Part shown: one piece after another, positions 20,702 to 32,586 of the stretch
Position numbering within the stretch: position 1 is the stretch's first letter
Layout: every line of letters starts with the position of its first letter
Source: Shinisaurus crocodilurus
Lineage: Eukaryota > Chordata > Lepidosauria > Squamata > Shinisauridae
Length of the DNA stretch: 64,000 nt
Reading direction: 5' to 3'
Assembly (NCBI GenBank): GCA_021292165.1
Contig: CM037877.1
Location: 216,607,350-216,671,349 of the forward strand
Translations under genes and position numbers: made by a program
Notes under the pieces: model-generated
The model's input: the letters and a program-made list of their open reading frames with translations, nothing else
What the model was told of the DNA's origin: nothing
Databases searched by the model: none

Positions 20702-22560
20702 GATAATCCTCTATATCTTATCGTAGAAGAAAGGAGCATAGTGTATTTTCCCATATATTGGTAATATACAGCTACCTCTAGTAAGCAGTTGCAGGATATG
20801 GACTTGAGAGAAACCAGCATCAGGAAAAAGTGTTAGGCCAACATCACATGCACTTTCCACTTGCAAATCAATCAGTTCTTCAATCTGTGGATCAATTGGC
20901 CAGACGGGCGATTAACAAATATAATAAAATAAAAATAAAATAAAATCAGGGCTGGCCCAAGTCTGCCTGCGGTGAGGGATAACGTTGCATTGTGTCCCTC
21001 CCACAAAACCATTCCACATACAGAAGCTGATCAGAATGACAGTTGAATCTTGCTTCTACTGTACGTTGGCGATGGGAGAGCTCTGCCATCCAACATCGCA
21101 CGGCTTCCCTGCCTTCCCTCAGCATCACGCTGCCTGAGGCAGCCACCTCACTCTGTCTAATGGTAGGGCTGGCCATGTCTTCAATGGCTGTGTTTTCACA
21201 TAATACTAAACCACAGCTTAGCATGACAGGAACAAGCCTAGGTGATTGTCAGGCTTATGCACTCCCCACTCCCCTGTACTCTTCCAGAGTGGTTGTGAGA
21301 AGGAGATTGGAAGTTTGTCCAGGTTCAGACTGGACACAATGAGTAACTGCAGTTAGCAGAAAACAGAAGCAAAAGCATCTGATCATTAAATTGTTACTTG
21401 TGCTGGGATAAAATTGGGGGGTTCCTTCCAATAGAAATATTCAAAGGAACAATTCTCATCAGGACCACAACATGGGAGGAAAGGGTTACATTCCCCATTC
21501 CCACCTGCTGCGATCCCAATAATTATTGGCTCCTTTCCCGAGCGGATGCTATTTGCAAAGACACATTTAATGTCACATCTAGTTTGGCCCTCAGTGAAGC
21601 TTAACTTTGTAAAACTAAAGAAGGGGTAATTAGAAAATAGATCTAACACCATCGTTTTTGAATCACTTGACATGCATGAGCCATGTTATAACAAGGCTCA
21701 CACTGGTAAGTCATTTACATGTTTTGGAAAGTTTTATGCGGAGTGACCTGGCTAACAGGCCTGGCTCCAGGTTAGAGGTCAAAGGGTCCTCCAGGCCTAC
21801 CAGCAGCCCTGGTAGCCTCTTTGAGCTTACCATGTGATGGAGTGCTGTGCAGTGGGACAGATGGAGGTGGGTGATGCCGGCAGCAGTAGAGATGGGTGGT
21901 GGAACACAGCCCAGCAGTGAGAACTGAAGCGCTAGGTGAAGCGGCTGCACCAGACACTGCTATCTTCATTTCCCAGAATGCCTCTGCATAGCATACATTG
22001 GGCCTAGGGGCACTCGAGATGATGATGATGGCAGAGGCTGCCCCAGTGCTTATCTTCACTGCTCTGGACCCTAAAATCTGGTTTAAAAATTGAGGAGGCT
22101 GGCATCAGCTGTACTAGGCCCTGCCAGGCCAGTGGGCTAAGTTCACGTTGCAGCACAGTCAGGAACTCAGCAGACGTTTTGGAGATCCTACACCAAGTTT
22201 CAAACCATTGGGAAATCCTCTTTGTGGCATGGTAGGGGTGCCAATAATGGTTTTCTTGCAATGATTCATTTCATAGCTGCAGTGAAGCATTATGGGAACT
22301 AAATTGCAGAGCCCTTGTTGATTCACTTCAGGATGCTACTGAAAGAGACAGCGGAAACAACCGGTCATAGTGATCATGAACTGATCATGAGCTTCCTGTA
22401 CTACAGAGCCAAATTAACTTTTTTTTCTCATTGTCCCTCCCTGCATAGAAAGTTCAGACAAGGGTGAAAGATGTGGAAATAACTGCCTTCCTGCAACATT
22501 CTACCAGCCTACTCCACACAAACTAGAGCAAAACAGTTCCTCAGACATAGTGCCATGGTT
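20702..22560. other. Mostly unique sequence
   Basis: No repeat family or gene is recognised apart from a short (AAAAT)n run at 20917-20945. Confidence 0.4.
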
Positions 22561-22659
22561 TAGGGACGTTGGAGGAATGGATTCAAATGAGTTTGGATTT
22601 CTTTGAATCCGACCCGTGGATTCTGCAATGGGCTGCCTTTTTCCAAGCCACAATGATTC

Positions 22660-22905
22660 TGCGAACTTGCAGACTGGTTTTTCACTGGGGTGTGTGTGGA
22701 TTTGCCCTAATTTGCATTAGCGCTACTTCACATTAATACATTTGGGCAAGCCAACCTGACCTGCAGATTTCAGAATGGACCAGCATTTTCTGAGTCACAT
22801 GGATTATGTGGACCAGTTTTTCACTTTTGTGTGTGTGTGTGTGGATTTGCACTAATACAAATTTGTGCTAATGCAAATTAGCACTCATGCAAATTAGCAC
22901 AAGTA
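22660..22905. repeat. Diverged tandem duplication with octamer motifs
   Basis: The block GACTGGTTTTTCACTGGGGTGT...GGATTTGC (22672) recurs as GACCAGTTTTTCACTTTTGTGT...GGATTTGC (22811), an offset of about 139 bp. The second unit ends in ATGCAAAT (POU/OCT octamer) at 22871-22878 and again at 22888-22895; the first has the reverse form near 22711. The intervening TG tract (22829-22842) is a microsatellite. Confidence 0.5.
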
Positions 22906-23515
22906 GAACAAAATTCTGGTTCAAAATATCTTATTCCGTCAGTGAGCAGACAATGGAGCAAAAGACGCCTGACAATCCGCGAAACACAGGCTGAATGGAT
23001 TTAACAAAATCTGCAGATCCCTAACAGTGATAGTTATAGTTTGAAAGGGGACAGGTGGATCCAGAAGCTTAGCAGGGCTGAGGGGCTGAGTCAGCCTTGA
23101 CACAGGTTCTGCCATGGTTTTGGTCTTTTCTTTTCCCAAGCAGGAGAGAGATTCAGAGCTGCCTTTGCAGGGTCAGGCTTCCCTGGGCAAGAGAACTTTG
23201 GACAGGTAAAAGAAAGCTGCTGATTAACAAATAAGAGAAAAATAGCCACTGCCAACACAGGCAGGAGCTAACTGTCAGCCACAATGTAGAATGAATCCCA
23301 CAAGCTTGGGGCACACCAGTTTGCTCCTGCCAGACCTTTGCACCCAAAACTGAACTCAGCCCCAGTTTATTGCATGGCATTATTTTCAGAATCTTCATTC
23401 ATTATACAACAAAATATGGGTGATATAGTTGCACTAGGTGGGTTGAGAATCAGTACAATCAAGAAACTGTAATTGGAAACCTCGGCACTTGAAAACCAGC
23501 AGCAGCCTTGCTTCT
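22906..23515. other. Unique sequence
   Basis: Nothing recognised on either strand. Confidence 0.4.
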
Positions 23516-23519
23516 AGGG

Positions 23520-23656
23520 CAGGAGTGGGCAACTTGTGGCCCTTGAGATGTTTTAGCCAGCAACTCCCCATCATGCCTCACCAGTGTCTATGCTAGAAAG
23601 GGCTGATGGGAGTTGTGGCCCTCCAGATGTTTAGGCCTACAAGTTGCCCACCCTTG
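23520..23656. mobile_element. hAT-like MITE family A, 137 bp
   Basis: TIRs CAGGAGTGGGCAACTTGTGG and CTACAAGTTGCCCACCCTTG, with GGGCTGATGGGAGTTGTGGCC inside. No matching 8-bp flanks remain. Confidence 0.65.
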
Positions 23657-23739
23657 TTGCATTGGTCTGTGCAGGAGAGATAGGAATTAGCTATGGTCTT
23701 CCTGGTAGAGCTCAATGTCTGGAACCAATCTAGAAGATA

Positions 23740-25075
23740 TGTGGTCAAGTGGGGGAATCCTTGGGAACCCCAATCAGTGTAGTGATGGGTAGAGGGAGAT
23801 ACGGTGTTGGGAGGAGGGCTAGCCAGGTTAGGGGAACGCGGCCCAGGCAGTTAATGGCTGTGCTGTGTTCCGTCCCTCCTCATACCTGCAGGTTTGGTGG
23901 TTGCCTTATCAGCCTGCCCTCGGGTCTCTGGATGCTGCTTCTAAATGCCAGATCGGTCCAAAATAAGATCTCCCTCATCCATGATCTAATAGTGGATGAG
24001 GTGGCCGATCTGGCATGCATTACCAAGACCTGGGTGGGTGAACAGGAAGGAGTTAGTCTCTCTCAGTTATGCCCACCGGGGTACTTGGTTCAGCATCAGG
24101 GTAGACTTGAGGGCTGGGGAGGTGGTGTTGCCGTGGTCTATAGGAATTCCATCTCTCTCTCCAGGCTCCCTGTCCGTCTGACTACTGGTCTGAAGTGTTT
24201 GCACCTTGTGTTGGGCCAGCGGGACAGATTAGGGATTCTGTTGATGTACTGCCCACCCCGCTGCTCAACAGACTCCCTATCTGAGCTGAAGGAGGTGGTC
24301 TCGGTTGCGCTGCTGAGGTCCTCCAGGCTGTTGGTGCTGGGGATGTTAATATCCATGCTGAGGGCACCTTATCTGGGGCAGCTCAGGATTTCATGGACTC
24401 CATGACGACTGTCCCAACATGTCATCGAACTAACACATGTTGATCTGGTTTTTTTGGCTGGGCATGGGGATAGTGACCTGAAGGTGTGGGACTTTGAATC
24501 AGTCCCTTTGTCATGGTCAGATCACTGCCTGCTGTGATTTAGACTAATGGTGACTTTTCCCCTCTGCAAGGGTGGGGGACCTATTAAGATGGTCCACCCC
24601 CAGAGGCTAATGGATCCGGATGGTTTTCAGAGCGCCCTTTGGAGATTTCTGGATGATATGGCTGGCTGTCCTGTCAACCCCCCGTTGATCTCTAGAATAC
24701 AGAGATGGCCCAGGCGATTGACATGATCGCTCCTGAGAATTCTCTCTGTAGTAGAGCTCGTACGGCAATGTGGTACTTGCCAGAGCCGGGAGCGATGAAA
24801 CAAAACAGGAGATGGCTTGAGTGCAGATGGAGAAAAAATCTTAGTGGATGCAATCGAGCCCTGGTATGTGCCTATAGTCAGGTATATTTAGAGGCAGTGA
24901 GGGTGGCAAAGAAACATCTCACTGCCTCTATTCAATCTTCTATTTGCCGCCCAGCAGATCATTCTAGGGTCATCTGGGACCTATTATATGTTGGCCCCAA
25001 GGACATCCTGTATCCATCTGAGGCCCGCTGCAATATATTTGATAGACACTTCCAGGAAAAAATCTCTTGAGGCTG
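23740..25075 (+). pseudogene. LINE relic: 5' UTR and AP-type endonuclease region, 3' truncated
   Basis: The plus frame from 23749 reads L-L-N-A-R-S-V-Q-N-K at about 23938, A-C-I-T-K-T-W-V-G (the usual I-T-E-T-W with the catalytic Glu changed to Lys), then G-G-V-A-V-V-Y and, after a frame break near 24400, W-S-D-H-C-L-L at 24517-24537. This is the apurinic endonuclease order of CR1/L2/Jockey-type LINEs. A further open part (24705-25070) follows in another frame. No reverse transcriptase follows; sequence changes to a MITE-like fragment at about 25108. Loss of the 3' side is unusual for a LINE and suggests a later deletion. Confidence 0.7.
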
Positions 25076-25107
25076 ACAGAATTATAGCTTGGTTTAGGCC
25101 GCCTAGG

Positions 25108-25190
25108 CTGCAATCCTGTGCACACTTAATAGGGAGTTAGCTCATCTGAGCATTTTGTTCCTTCTGAGGAAACATGCATAGGATTGATTG
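25108..25190. mobile_element. Short palindromic MITE family C, diverged
   Basis: GGCTGCAATCCTGTGCACAC and GAAACATGCATAGGATTG ends in inverted relation, about 80 bp. Confidence 0.5.
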
Positions 25191-25659
25191 ATATGATATC
25201 TGAAGGATTTCTCAGATCATCATTTTTAGCATTTAGCTCATAATCTTAGCGTTCAATCAGTTTCTGTGACTGCTCCTTTATCAGTCTTTTTCCATTTCAC
25301 AGATAATGATAAAAATAAAATAAAAATGTGGACTGTGTGCTCTACAAAGTAGGAGTTTTGTGATGGGCCTGGAAAAGCAAGATATCCACTGATTCCTTTC
25401 CCACACTTCCTGTTTAGTATCCAGGTTCAGAACCCAATAATGTAAGTGCCTGAGATAGGACTGCTGCTACTTCAGACTTCCCATGGCAGTGCAAAATAGG
25501 AAATTGCTAAGGTAGGGAGCTTTTATAGACAATGTGTCATGTCTATTGTCTTCCATATGAGAGCTAGGGCACCACTAAACTTTCAGTATGGTCAGTGCTG
25601 TGAGTATTCCATAATTGTATGATAGGATTTGCACAAACACAGAGGTTTCTAGTCCTTTA

Positions 25660-25795
25660 CGGAACAATTCTATATGCATGTTTAGACAGAACCCCCCCAC
25701 ACACACTAAAATTCCCAGCATTCCCCAGCCAGCCATGCTGGCAGGGGATTATTGTATTACTTTTTTTTGTCTAAACATGCATAGAATTTTCCTCA
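25660..25795. mobile_element. Palindromic MITE family F copy
   Basis: TTCTATATGCATGTTTAGAC pairs with GTCTAAACATGCATAGAATT. CCCAGCATTCCCCAGCCAGC is in the centre as in the copy at 19297. A CACACA/poly-C run interrupts the left arm. Confidence 0.65.
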
Positions 25796-25838
25796 TTCGG
25801 ATAAGACTTCTCTTTTTTTCTTTCTTTTGAAAGGTAGG

Positions 25839-26030
25839 ATCTTTGAATGTTTAACAATAGAAAAAAGAGATATTTTTTTTGTAAACTACAGAGTAGCGTA
25901 TATAATGTTACTTATACTTCGTTGTGCGAAAAACCAGAAGTCCATTTTAGTTTGGTGCTGCTGTGTGTTTGTGTTGTTTGTATTTTATTTATTTTTCTTT
26001 GAAAATAAAATTTTTGAAAAAAAAGAAAAA
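25839..26030 (+). mobile_element. Poly-A retroposon (L1-like 3' end), 192 bp
   Basis: Flanked by the exact 10-bp direct repeat GAAAGGTAGG (25829-25838 and 26031-26040). The 3' end has AATAAAA and an A-rich tail (about 26000-26030). A short, 5'-truncated body, A-tail and 7-20 bp target duplication are the signature of L1-type target-primed integration. The body is too short to name the source. Confidence 0.7.
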
Positions 26031-26422
26031 GAAAGGTAGGCTCCTTGAGATCTTATGGCTTTCTTGACTGCTGTTTAGCCATGTGGCATCCTCTGGGACT
26101 TGTTTTGTAACCTTCCTTATCTGAACCTATACTATAGTGGTTTGAACAAATATCTTGAGTTTCCTGAATGAATTTTATCCTCTTGACTGTCCCCTTCAAT
26201 TTAACTAGTTGACTCACTTTTGAGAAATTCCCTCTTCTGAAGTTAAGTGTGACCGTGTGAGTCTTTTTAGACAATTTCTTCTCAAATAGTGTTGAATTTG
26301 GTAGTGTTAAATAAGTGTGTGTGGGTGCTTCAAGATGGATGGCTCCTAGCAATACCAATGAAAATATATTGTGCTTCTATTCTGTCTATTCCTCTTTAAT
26401 AATTTTTATTTTTGTGGAAATA

Positions 26423-26520
26423 AAAAAGAAGAAATGGGAAAACATGGGAAGATTACAAATGGAAGACAACATTGTCTGGGTCCCCTTTAAAATTCCATGA
26501 ATGAGACAGGGCAATTGCAT
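26423..26520. repeat. Dispersed repeat P, copy 1
   Basis: GGAAAACATGGGAAGATTAC, then AAATGGAAGACAACAT, AAAATTCCATGAATGAGACA and GGGCAATTGCA match 48880-48970 with small changes. Family not identified; see the second copy directly upstream of the LINE at 48980. Confidence 0.6.
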
Positions 26521-26539
26521 GATTTCTTTATTTTTTTAC

Positions 26540-27625
26540 TAGCTTTTTTTACCCAGCGTTGCACGGGTCATCATTTTCCTATTGGCACTATTTGTTCGAA
26601 ATTCCTCAAGGTAGCTGTCCGCTGTTTTGAATCCCTCCATAGGAAAGGTTCCCTGGGACTACATAATGGAATCCTAGCTTCCCCAGGACTTCCAACTCCC
26701 CCGGGACTGCACAATGAAATCCCAGCTCCCCCGGGACTACCTGCTCCCCCAGAAATACACAATGAAATCCCTGCTCCCCCCCCCCCTGGCCTACACAATG
26801 AAATCTCTGTTCCCTTTCCCCCGGGACCACACAACGAAATCCCCACTCCCCCCCCCCCCCAGGACTACACAACAATGAAATCCCTGCTCCCCCGGGACCA
26901 CACCACATTGAATTCCCTGCTCCCCCTCCAGGACCCACAATGAAATCCCTGCTCCCCCCCCCCGGTACTACACAATGAAATCCCTGCTCCCCCGGGACCA
27001 CACAACATTGAATTCCCTGCTCCCCCCCTGGGACCACACAATGAAATACCTGCCCCCCCCAGTACTACACAATTAAATCCCTGCTTCCACCCCCCCGGGA
27101 CTTCACAATGAAATCCAAGCTTGCGCCCCCCCCCCCGGGACCACACAATGAAATCCCAGCTCCCCCCCGTCCCGGGACTACACAACAATGAAATCCCTGC
27201 TCCCCCGGGACCACACAACATTGAATTCCCTGCTCCCCCCTCCAGGACCACACAATGAAATCCCTATTCCCCCCCTCCCGGTACTACACAATGAAATCCC
27301 TGCTTCCACACACCCCGGGACTTAACAATGAAATCCCTGCTGCCCCCCCCTCCCCGGACCACACAATGAAATCCCATCTCCCCCCCCCCCCAGGACCACA
27401 CAACACAACAATGAAATCCCTGCTCCCCCGGGACCACACAGCATTGACTTCCCTGCTCCCCCCCAGGACCACACAACAATGAAATCCCTGCTCCCCCCCC
27501 CCCCGGGACTACACAACAATGAAATCCCTGCTCCCCCGGAACCACACAACATTGAATTAAACAGTTTGAGCTGGGCGTTGATGAGTCAATCAGTCAGTCA
27601 GGACTTCTTCTTTTATATATATAGA
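26540..27625. mobile_element. Unclassified element hosting an internal minisatellite
   Basis: The minisatellite at 26650-27557 is bracketed by CTAGCTTTTTTTACCCAGCG TTGCACGGGTC on the left and GAGCTGGGCGTTGATGAGTC, then ATCAGTCAGTCAGGACTTCT and TTTTATATATATAGATTG on the right. Such brackets (TAGCTTTTTACCC... TATATATAGATT) recur in animal genomes, but I cannot assign the class with confidence. Confidence 0.4.
26650..27557. repeat. C-rich minisatellite, about 30-35-bp unit
   Basis: Roughly two dozen to thirty imperfect units on the theme CCGGGACYACACAATGAAAT CCCTGCTCCCC. Poly-C length varies from 4 to 12, so the period drifts and all frames stay open. Reverse-strand G-runs give strong G-quadruplex potential. 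Frames of up to 148 codons here are artefacts. Unit variants with ACAACATTGAATTCCCTGCT alternate with ACAATGAAATCCCTGCT, which suggests higher-order duplication. Confidence 0.9.
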
Positions 27626-27907
27626 TTGTCAAGTTGTTATTGTTTTAAATGGTTGTTCACCACTTTGATGTTTGCTTGTTTGGATTTTTTGGTTTTTGGT
27701 TTATTTGTTTTTTTTAGCAAATAAGGTGATATGTAGATGTTAATAATAAACAAATAAACAATGAATAAATCACCCCCAGTGTTTTCAGTTGTCTCTTATT
27801 TGTTGCTACCGTACAGGTGACCACAGAACTGGACTGCAAGCGGTAGGCAGAGTCAGAGATCTTCAGAGGAAAATAGGAAGAAGGGATAATGACAAGATGC
27901 TCTACTC

Positions 27908-28036
27908 CAACCTTCCCCAACCTGGTGGCTTCCAGATGTTTTGGACTATTACATCTCCTAGAATTCATGACCATGGGCCTTCCTGGCTGGGGCTGATGTC
28001 CAAAACATCTGGAGGGCACCAGATTAGGGGAGGCTG
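27908..28036. mobile_element. hAT-like MITE family A, 129 bp
   Basis: TIRs CAACCTTCCCCAACCTGGTG and CACCAGATTAGGGGAGGCTG, with flanks CTCTACTC and CTCTACTG (7 of 8). The interior holds TTCCAGATGTTTTGGACTAT and TCCAAAACATCTGGAGGGC. Confidence 0.8.
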
Positions 28037-28044
28037 CTCTACTG

Positions 28045-29980
28045 GAAGGACATTGCAGCCAACTCAGGTGAAAGAAAAACAGAATGCATGGAAAGTAGAA
28101 AAGCAGCATGCAGGATGAATAGGTTGAAAGAAGGCCATCCATTCAGGTACATCTTCCATGTGACCGACCTTGCAGTGTGAGTACAGTTTGCCCAGCTGAG
28201 ATAAGTACATTATCAACCCAGTTATTTTCCCTGTTACATTGCCACATTGACTCCAGAGCAGTACCTGACCTCATATTTCTTCTTCCTCTTCTTTTTAGTA
28301 CTCCGCTTAGAATGCAGCGTATGTAGAAGGAAAGGTCTTAATGACATTTACCTTGTATCCCTGTGCCTTTTATGTTGCTGTTTGCCAAACACTGGTAAAT
28401 GTTTGGCTTTCTTATCACATGGAAATCCAATTTATGGAGGAAATCCACTTCCTTTGCCTGACTGGGGTCAGTATGTCCTCATACAATGTGCGGCCAGTTA
28501 TTACGGAAGGGAGCTCAATCGATAATCAGCACAGCCAGGGAATAACAGCCAGCATTTCAGGTTTCTAGGTGACCTAAAGCAAACGTTATCTTTTTTTTTT
28601 TTTTAAGTGGCTCCTAAAATAGCAGCATCACTACATCACACACGTAATTTATAGGCAGTGGAAACTGGTCTCCAGTAGGACCATCTGTTAATTGTGAAGA
28701 GCCAAGTGAAGCTTAGTGGGAAAGGGTGCAATGCTGCTCCCTCAGTTTGTGAGCGTGCGTTTGTGCGTCTGTATAGGTGCAGGGAGCAAGTTGCAGAGCT
28801 GCTGAACCTCCCATCTCCCTCTCTGCCACAGGTGCACTGGATGCATGCTCCATTGCAGCAAGGCACTGTACCACCGCCGTCTCTCCCATGTATTGAATTT
28901 GCTTTTGGGTTCCAAGCAAGGCCTAACGCTTGCTTCTGTTGAAAGCAGCCTGGCACTTTGGGCCTAAGGATAAGTAAGCTGCTGGATCATCTTCTGCAAA
29001 CCGTGGGAGAGCCCCTTCTGTAGTAAGGTGTCTGGCTGTGACTGGGAATCCAGGCTTTGGTCACAGTTCCTCCAATGGTGGGGAGTGGTGGGGATGGGGA
29101 GAGGACGAGTTCCATACTCACCAATGATTCACAGATGGAAAAGGGTAGCACCTCAATTTTCAGACCAAGTTGCCCACCCCCGCACCCCCCTTTTGGAAAG
29201 CTCTACTCTGCTTGTCATAGGCTGCACTGGTTTGCTCTGAAAACACCTGTTCACTGCTTTCAAAGCCAAGAGAGTGTTTGTTCTGGTTAAAGATACACTT
29301 GAAAAATATACAGTTGTCCTCCAATATACTATATTCAAAGTATAGCTCAGCAGCTACTGCTACGGCAAAAATGGAAGACTATGCACGGCATGGTGCCTTA
29401 TTGTTCATTTTCATGCACGTAGAATCTAGTCCTTCCCAATGGGGCTCGCTTAAATCCTAAATGCAGTGGGGGAAGGGTGGGTTTTTTTCAGGGGGTTTAC
29501 AGGGTCGGGGAAGGGAGGGTTAGACCTTTCCTCTTCAACAGTGATCCCCCCCCCCTCTTATGCTGTATCCCACCTCTTATGCTGTAATTAGGCTTTTCAA
29601 AAGCCTCACTTGCAGTGTGGCAGGGGAAATTCCTTCTCTCTGATCTTTGTGATAAGATCAGAGATAAGGCCAGGGGGCAGATGGAGGCCTCCTGCAGGCC
29701 ATATCTGTCTCATAGGCCCAAGGCTCCCCATCCCTGACCTCTGACTTAGATCGATGTGTACTACAGACAAGATGCATCCATTCCCCATTCAGTCACTTAG
29801 CATCTAGAGACCCTGGAGAGGGTGTGAAACCCTGAAAAATTACTCTAGCAACCCACACTTGTTTAAATGTTAAGACATCCCCAAGAGGCAAAAATGGGGG
29901 AAGTGATTTACCAGAGATGGGTACCAGAAAATAAGAACTGTTCCTTCCTGGTAAATATGAAGACGTGGAGCATATTTCAG
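28045..29980. other. Unique sequence, no gene recognised
   Basis: No repeat family copies. Open frames on both strands at 28636-28956 and 29028-29240 overlap each other and carry no recognisable domain. Confidence 0.4.
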
Positions 29981-29981
29981 A

Positions 29982-30215
29982 GCCAGGCGTAGTGGTGAGA
30001 GTGTTGGACTGGGACTCGGGAGATCCAGGTTCTAGTCCCCGCTCAGCCATGAAACTCACTGGGTGACTTTGGGCCAGTCACTGACTCTCAGCCTAACCTA
30101 CCTCACAGGGTTGTTGTGAGGATCAAATGGAGAGGAGGAGGAGGGTTATGTAAGCTGCCTTGGGTTCCTTTCAGGAAAAAAGGCGGGGTATAAATATAAT
30201 AAATAAATAAATAAA
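29982..30215 (+). mobile_element. Sauria-type tRNA-derived SINE, near full length
   Basis: Box A-like AGGCGTAGTGG and box B-like GGTTCTAGTCC, the CTCACTGGGTGACTTTGGGC core, and a tail GGCGGGGTATAAATATAATA with (AATA)n to 30213. It is a cleaner copy than 4198-4454. Confidence 0.9.
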
Positions 30216-30353
30216 CAGCCACTCCTCAACCCAATTTCCAGGTGTGCACACACATGCCGGGGAAGCAAGATTGCACCTGCATCCTTTCAACAGTACTGTT
30301 AATGTGCTTCCAAAGTAATAGATGTTGAGGCCAGAATAGGCCATTACTAACAG

Positions 30354-30809
30354 AGGGCTGGTTCGCACGACCCAGGCTGCGGGCGGGGGAGGCACCACGG
30401 GGTGATCCGCAGGGTCTGGCAGGGCGCCACAGACGACCTATGCCCTGCGCGCGTGGGCGAACCCCGGTGGAGCCGGCAGTCCCCGCACCGCAGTGCGGGC
30501 CTCCCAGTGCTAGGGGGCGGGGCCCGGGATGCCCAGAGGAGCCGTTTGCCCTTACAGGATGGAGCGGCGGCAGCTCCGGCCGCTCCGGGCTGCCGCTTCT
30601 GTATGGCCCCCGCGGGACGGCCGCCCGCTGTTCGCACGGCAGGGTGGCCACGCGCGGTAGGGGCTTACCCCTCTACCGACCATGGTCACTTTGTGTGAGT
30701 CCCACGCGCGGCTGTCCCACGGGGGCACCCCCAGTCGGCGTTCACATGACACGGGAACCGTGGGGGACTTCTGCTCCCCCGCGGTTCCCGTGTCATGCGA
30801 ACACGCCCT
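30354..30809. mobile_element. CpG-rich TIR element, 456 bp
   Basis: Ends AGGGCTGGTTCGCACGAC and GTCATGCGAACACGCCCT are inverted at 14 of 18. The interior is very CpG-rich. A strong hairpin lies at 30746-30797 (arms around TGACACGGGAACCG and CGGTTCCCGTGTCA). No transposase, no clear target duplication. Frames up to 141 codons run on both strands and are composition artefacts. Confidence 0.65.
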
Positions 30810-31124
30810 AAGACTAATTTCTTTTTGAATCGCATTGGGTGGGGTAAGAAGATCAACATTTCAGTATGGATATAGGAAACTGTTCTATATTGAGTCAAAT
30901 CAATGTGTGTCTACTGCAGAGCTGCCAAATAAAATCTGACTGGCCATGAGCCTCACACGTAGCTCCCCAAAGTCAGAGGCGGTCATGCCTGCATGGCCAC
31001 AAACCACAACTTACTGTTTGTATATGGGGGGGGGGGGATTTTCAGAAAGAGACAATATAACTAGCTATCATTTCAAATATAATTCATGACTGCTTTATAT
31101 TATAATTATTTATTAAAATTTCAG

Positions 31125-31375
31125 TTATTTATTTATTTATTACATTTGATTTCTATACTGCCCAATAGCCAAACCTCTCTGGGCGATTCACAACAATAGA
31201 TACCACATTATTTGCTAAAAAAAAAACCCATCAAGGAGATGGAGAATGATTTAAAACAATAAAACCTTGACACAATAAAAAAACCAAAAATATTAAAACA
31301 AGAATATTAAAAACAGCAAAACATTAAAACAGCTATGTAATTTAAAAGGCTAAATTAAAAATATGTGTCTTCACA
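31125..31375 (-). mobile_element. LINE/SINE 3' tail fragment, antisense (family L)
   Basis: TTATTTATTTATTACATTTG then TCTATACTGCCCAATAGCCA, CTCTCTGGGCGATTCACAAC and an A-rich AATATTAAAAC region. Same start as 32200 and 41791. Confidence 0.55.
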
Positions 31376-32127
31376 CCATTTGTTTGCCTTTGTCCCCTGT
31401 ACATTTGTCATATTTGTGATATATTTTAATGAAATACAAATGGAGGAAGGAGGAAGGAAAACAGCACACCCTGCAATCTGGAATCTGCTTGCTCAAACAC
31501 TGGCTTCTCCTTCTCCAGGGTAAGTCCAACCCTATAACGTTAACAGATGTGGTATGCATTTGGGCAGGGAGACAGGACTCTGAAAAAGCAGTAGAAAAAT
31601 TGAGTTTGCTGCCTTATCCTTCACTGGAATGATACATTTATGCTGACTTTTATGTGTTCATTTTTCAAACCATAGTAATGCAAACAAGGACTTTCATGTA
31701 CTGGTCACTCTAGTCTTACCATATGTAGTGAAACTGTCTGGCCCATAATTTGATTGTGGGCTTTTGCCTCTCATTCCATTTTTAAAAACTCCTCCTCTTC
31801 CATCTTTTTCTCATGCTAAATTTTCCATTGCCTTTCCCCAAATATTGGTTTAGCCATAGTACATTATTTTCTTTGTTGTGATGGCAAATACTCCCTGTTT
31901 AACTTAGTGCTCCTTTGACTTGAATACACACTTTACAAGGGAAAAATGAACTACAGATTACTACATGAGGGACCATTTAAGCCATTTTGCAGAGTTGGTC
32001 ATGAACATGCTTTGAATGCAAATGTCTCCTGTTAGTCATCAGCTATAACTTCTTAAAATGAACTCTTAAAAAACACACACCGCAAACCAATTTGAGATGA
32101 GTGTAGAATTTTTTTAAATGTCAAAGG

Positions 32128-32282
32128 CTGCAATATAATGGATGCTTACATGGAAGTAAGCCGTGTTAAATTTAGTAAGACTTAGTTCTGAGTAAACATT
32201 ATATGTATTTATTTATTACACTTCTATACTGTGCAGTAGCTGAAGGTCTCTGGGCAGTTTACAACAAACATGCATAGGACTG
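32128..32282. mobile_element. Short palindromic MITE family C, split by a family L tail
   Basis: GCAATATAATGGATGCTTAC to TTCTGAGTAAACAT is continued by GCATAGGACTGGGC at about 32269. Between them lies a 68-bp family L tail (TTTATTTATTACACTTCTAT, then CTCTGGGCAGTTTACAACA). AAACAT occurs at both junctions (a likely 6-bp target duplication). Confidence 0.5.
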
Positions 32283-32586
32283 GGCTGTTATCTTTTTTAC
32301 TTCCCTTTTTAAACAGAAGTAGTTTACGCCCCACTTCAGTAGTAAAGATCTAATTTCTGAAATGTTTGCACTGCCACATCAGTGGAGATAAAACAACTGC
32401 TGATCTTCTTTATTTTGTCCCCATTTTGACAAGAAAAGTATCCCCATATTCCTCAATGTTGAGTAAAGCAGTAGGAGGACTCTATCTTTTTGAAAAGTGG
32501 ACTTTATCCCAATAATTCTTTCCTTGGGGAACACAAGGACCTTCCCCCGATCATGCGCAGCTGTGGGCGGGGAGAAATTTTGCGGA

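Noticed and set aside
26497..27545. Several 90-148-codon frames on both strands
   Set aside because: They read through the C-rich minisatellite; every frame is open because the unit lacks stops.
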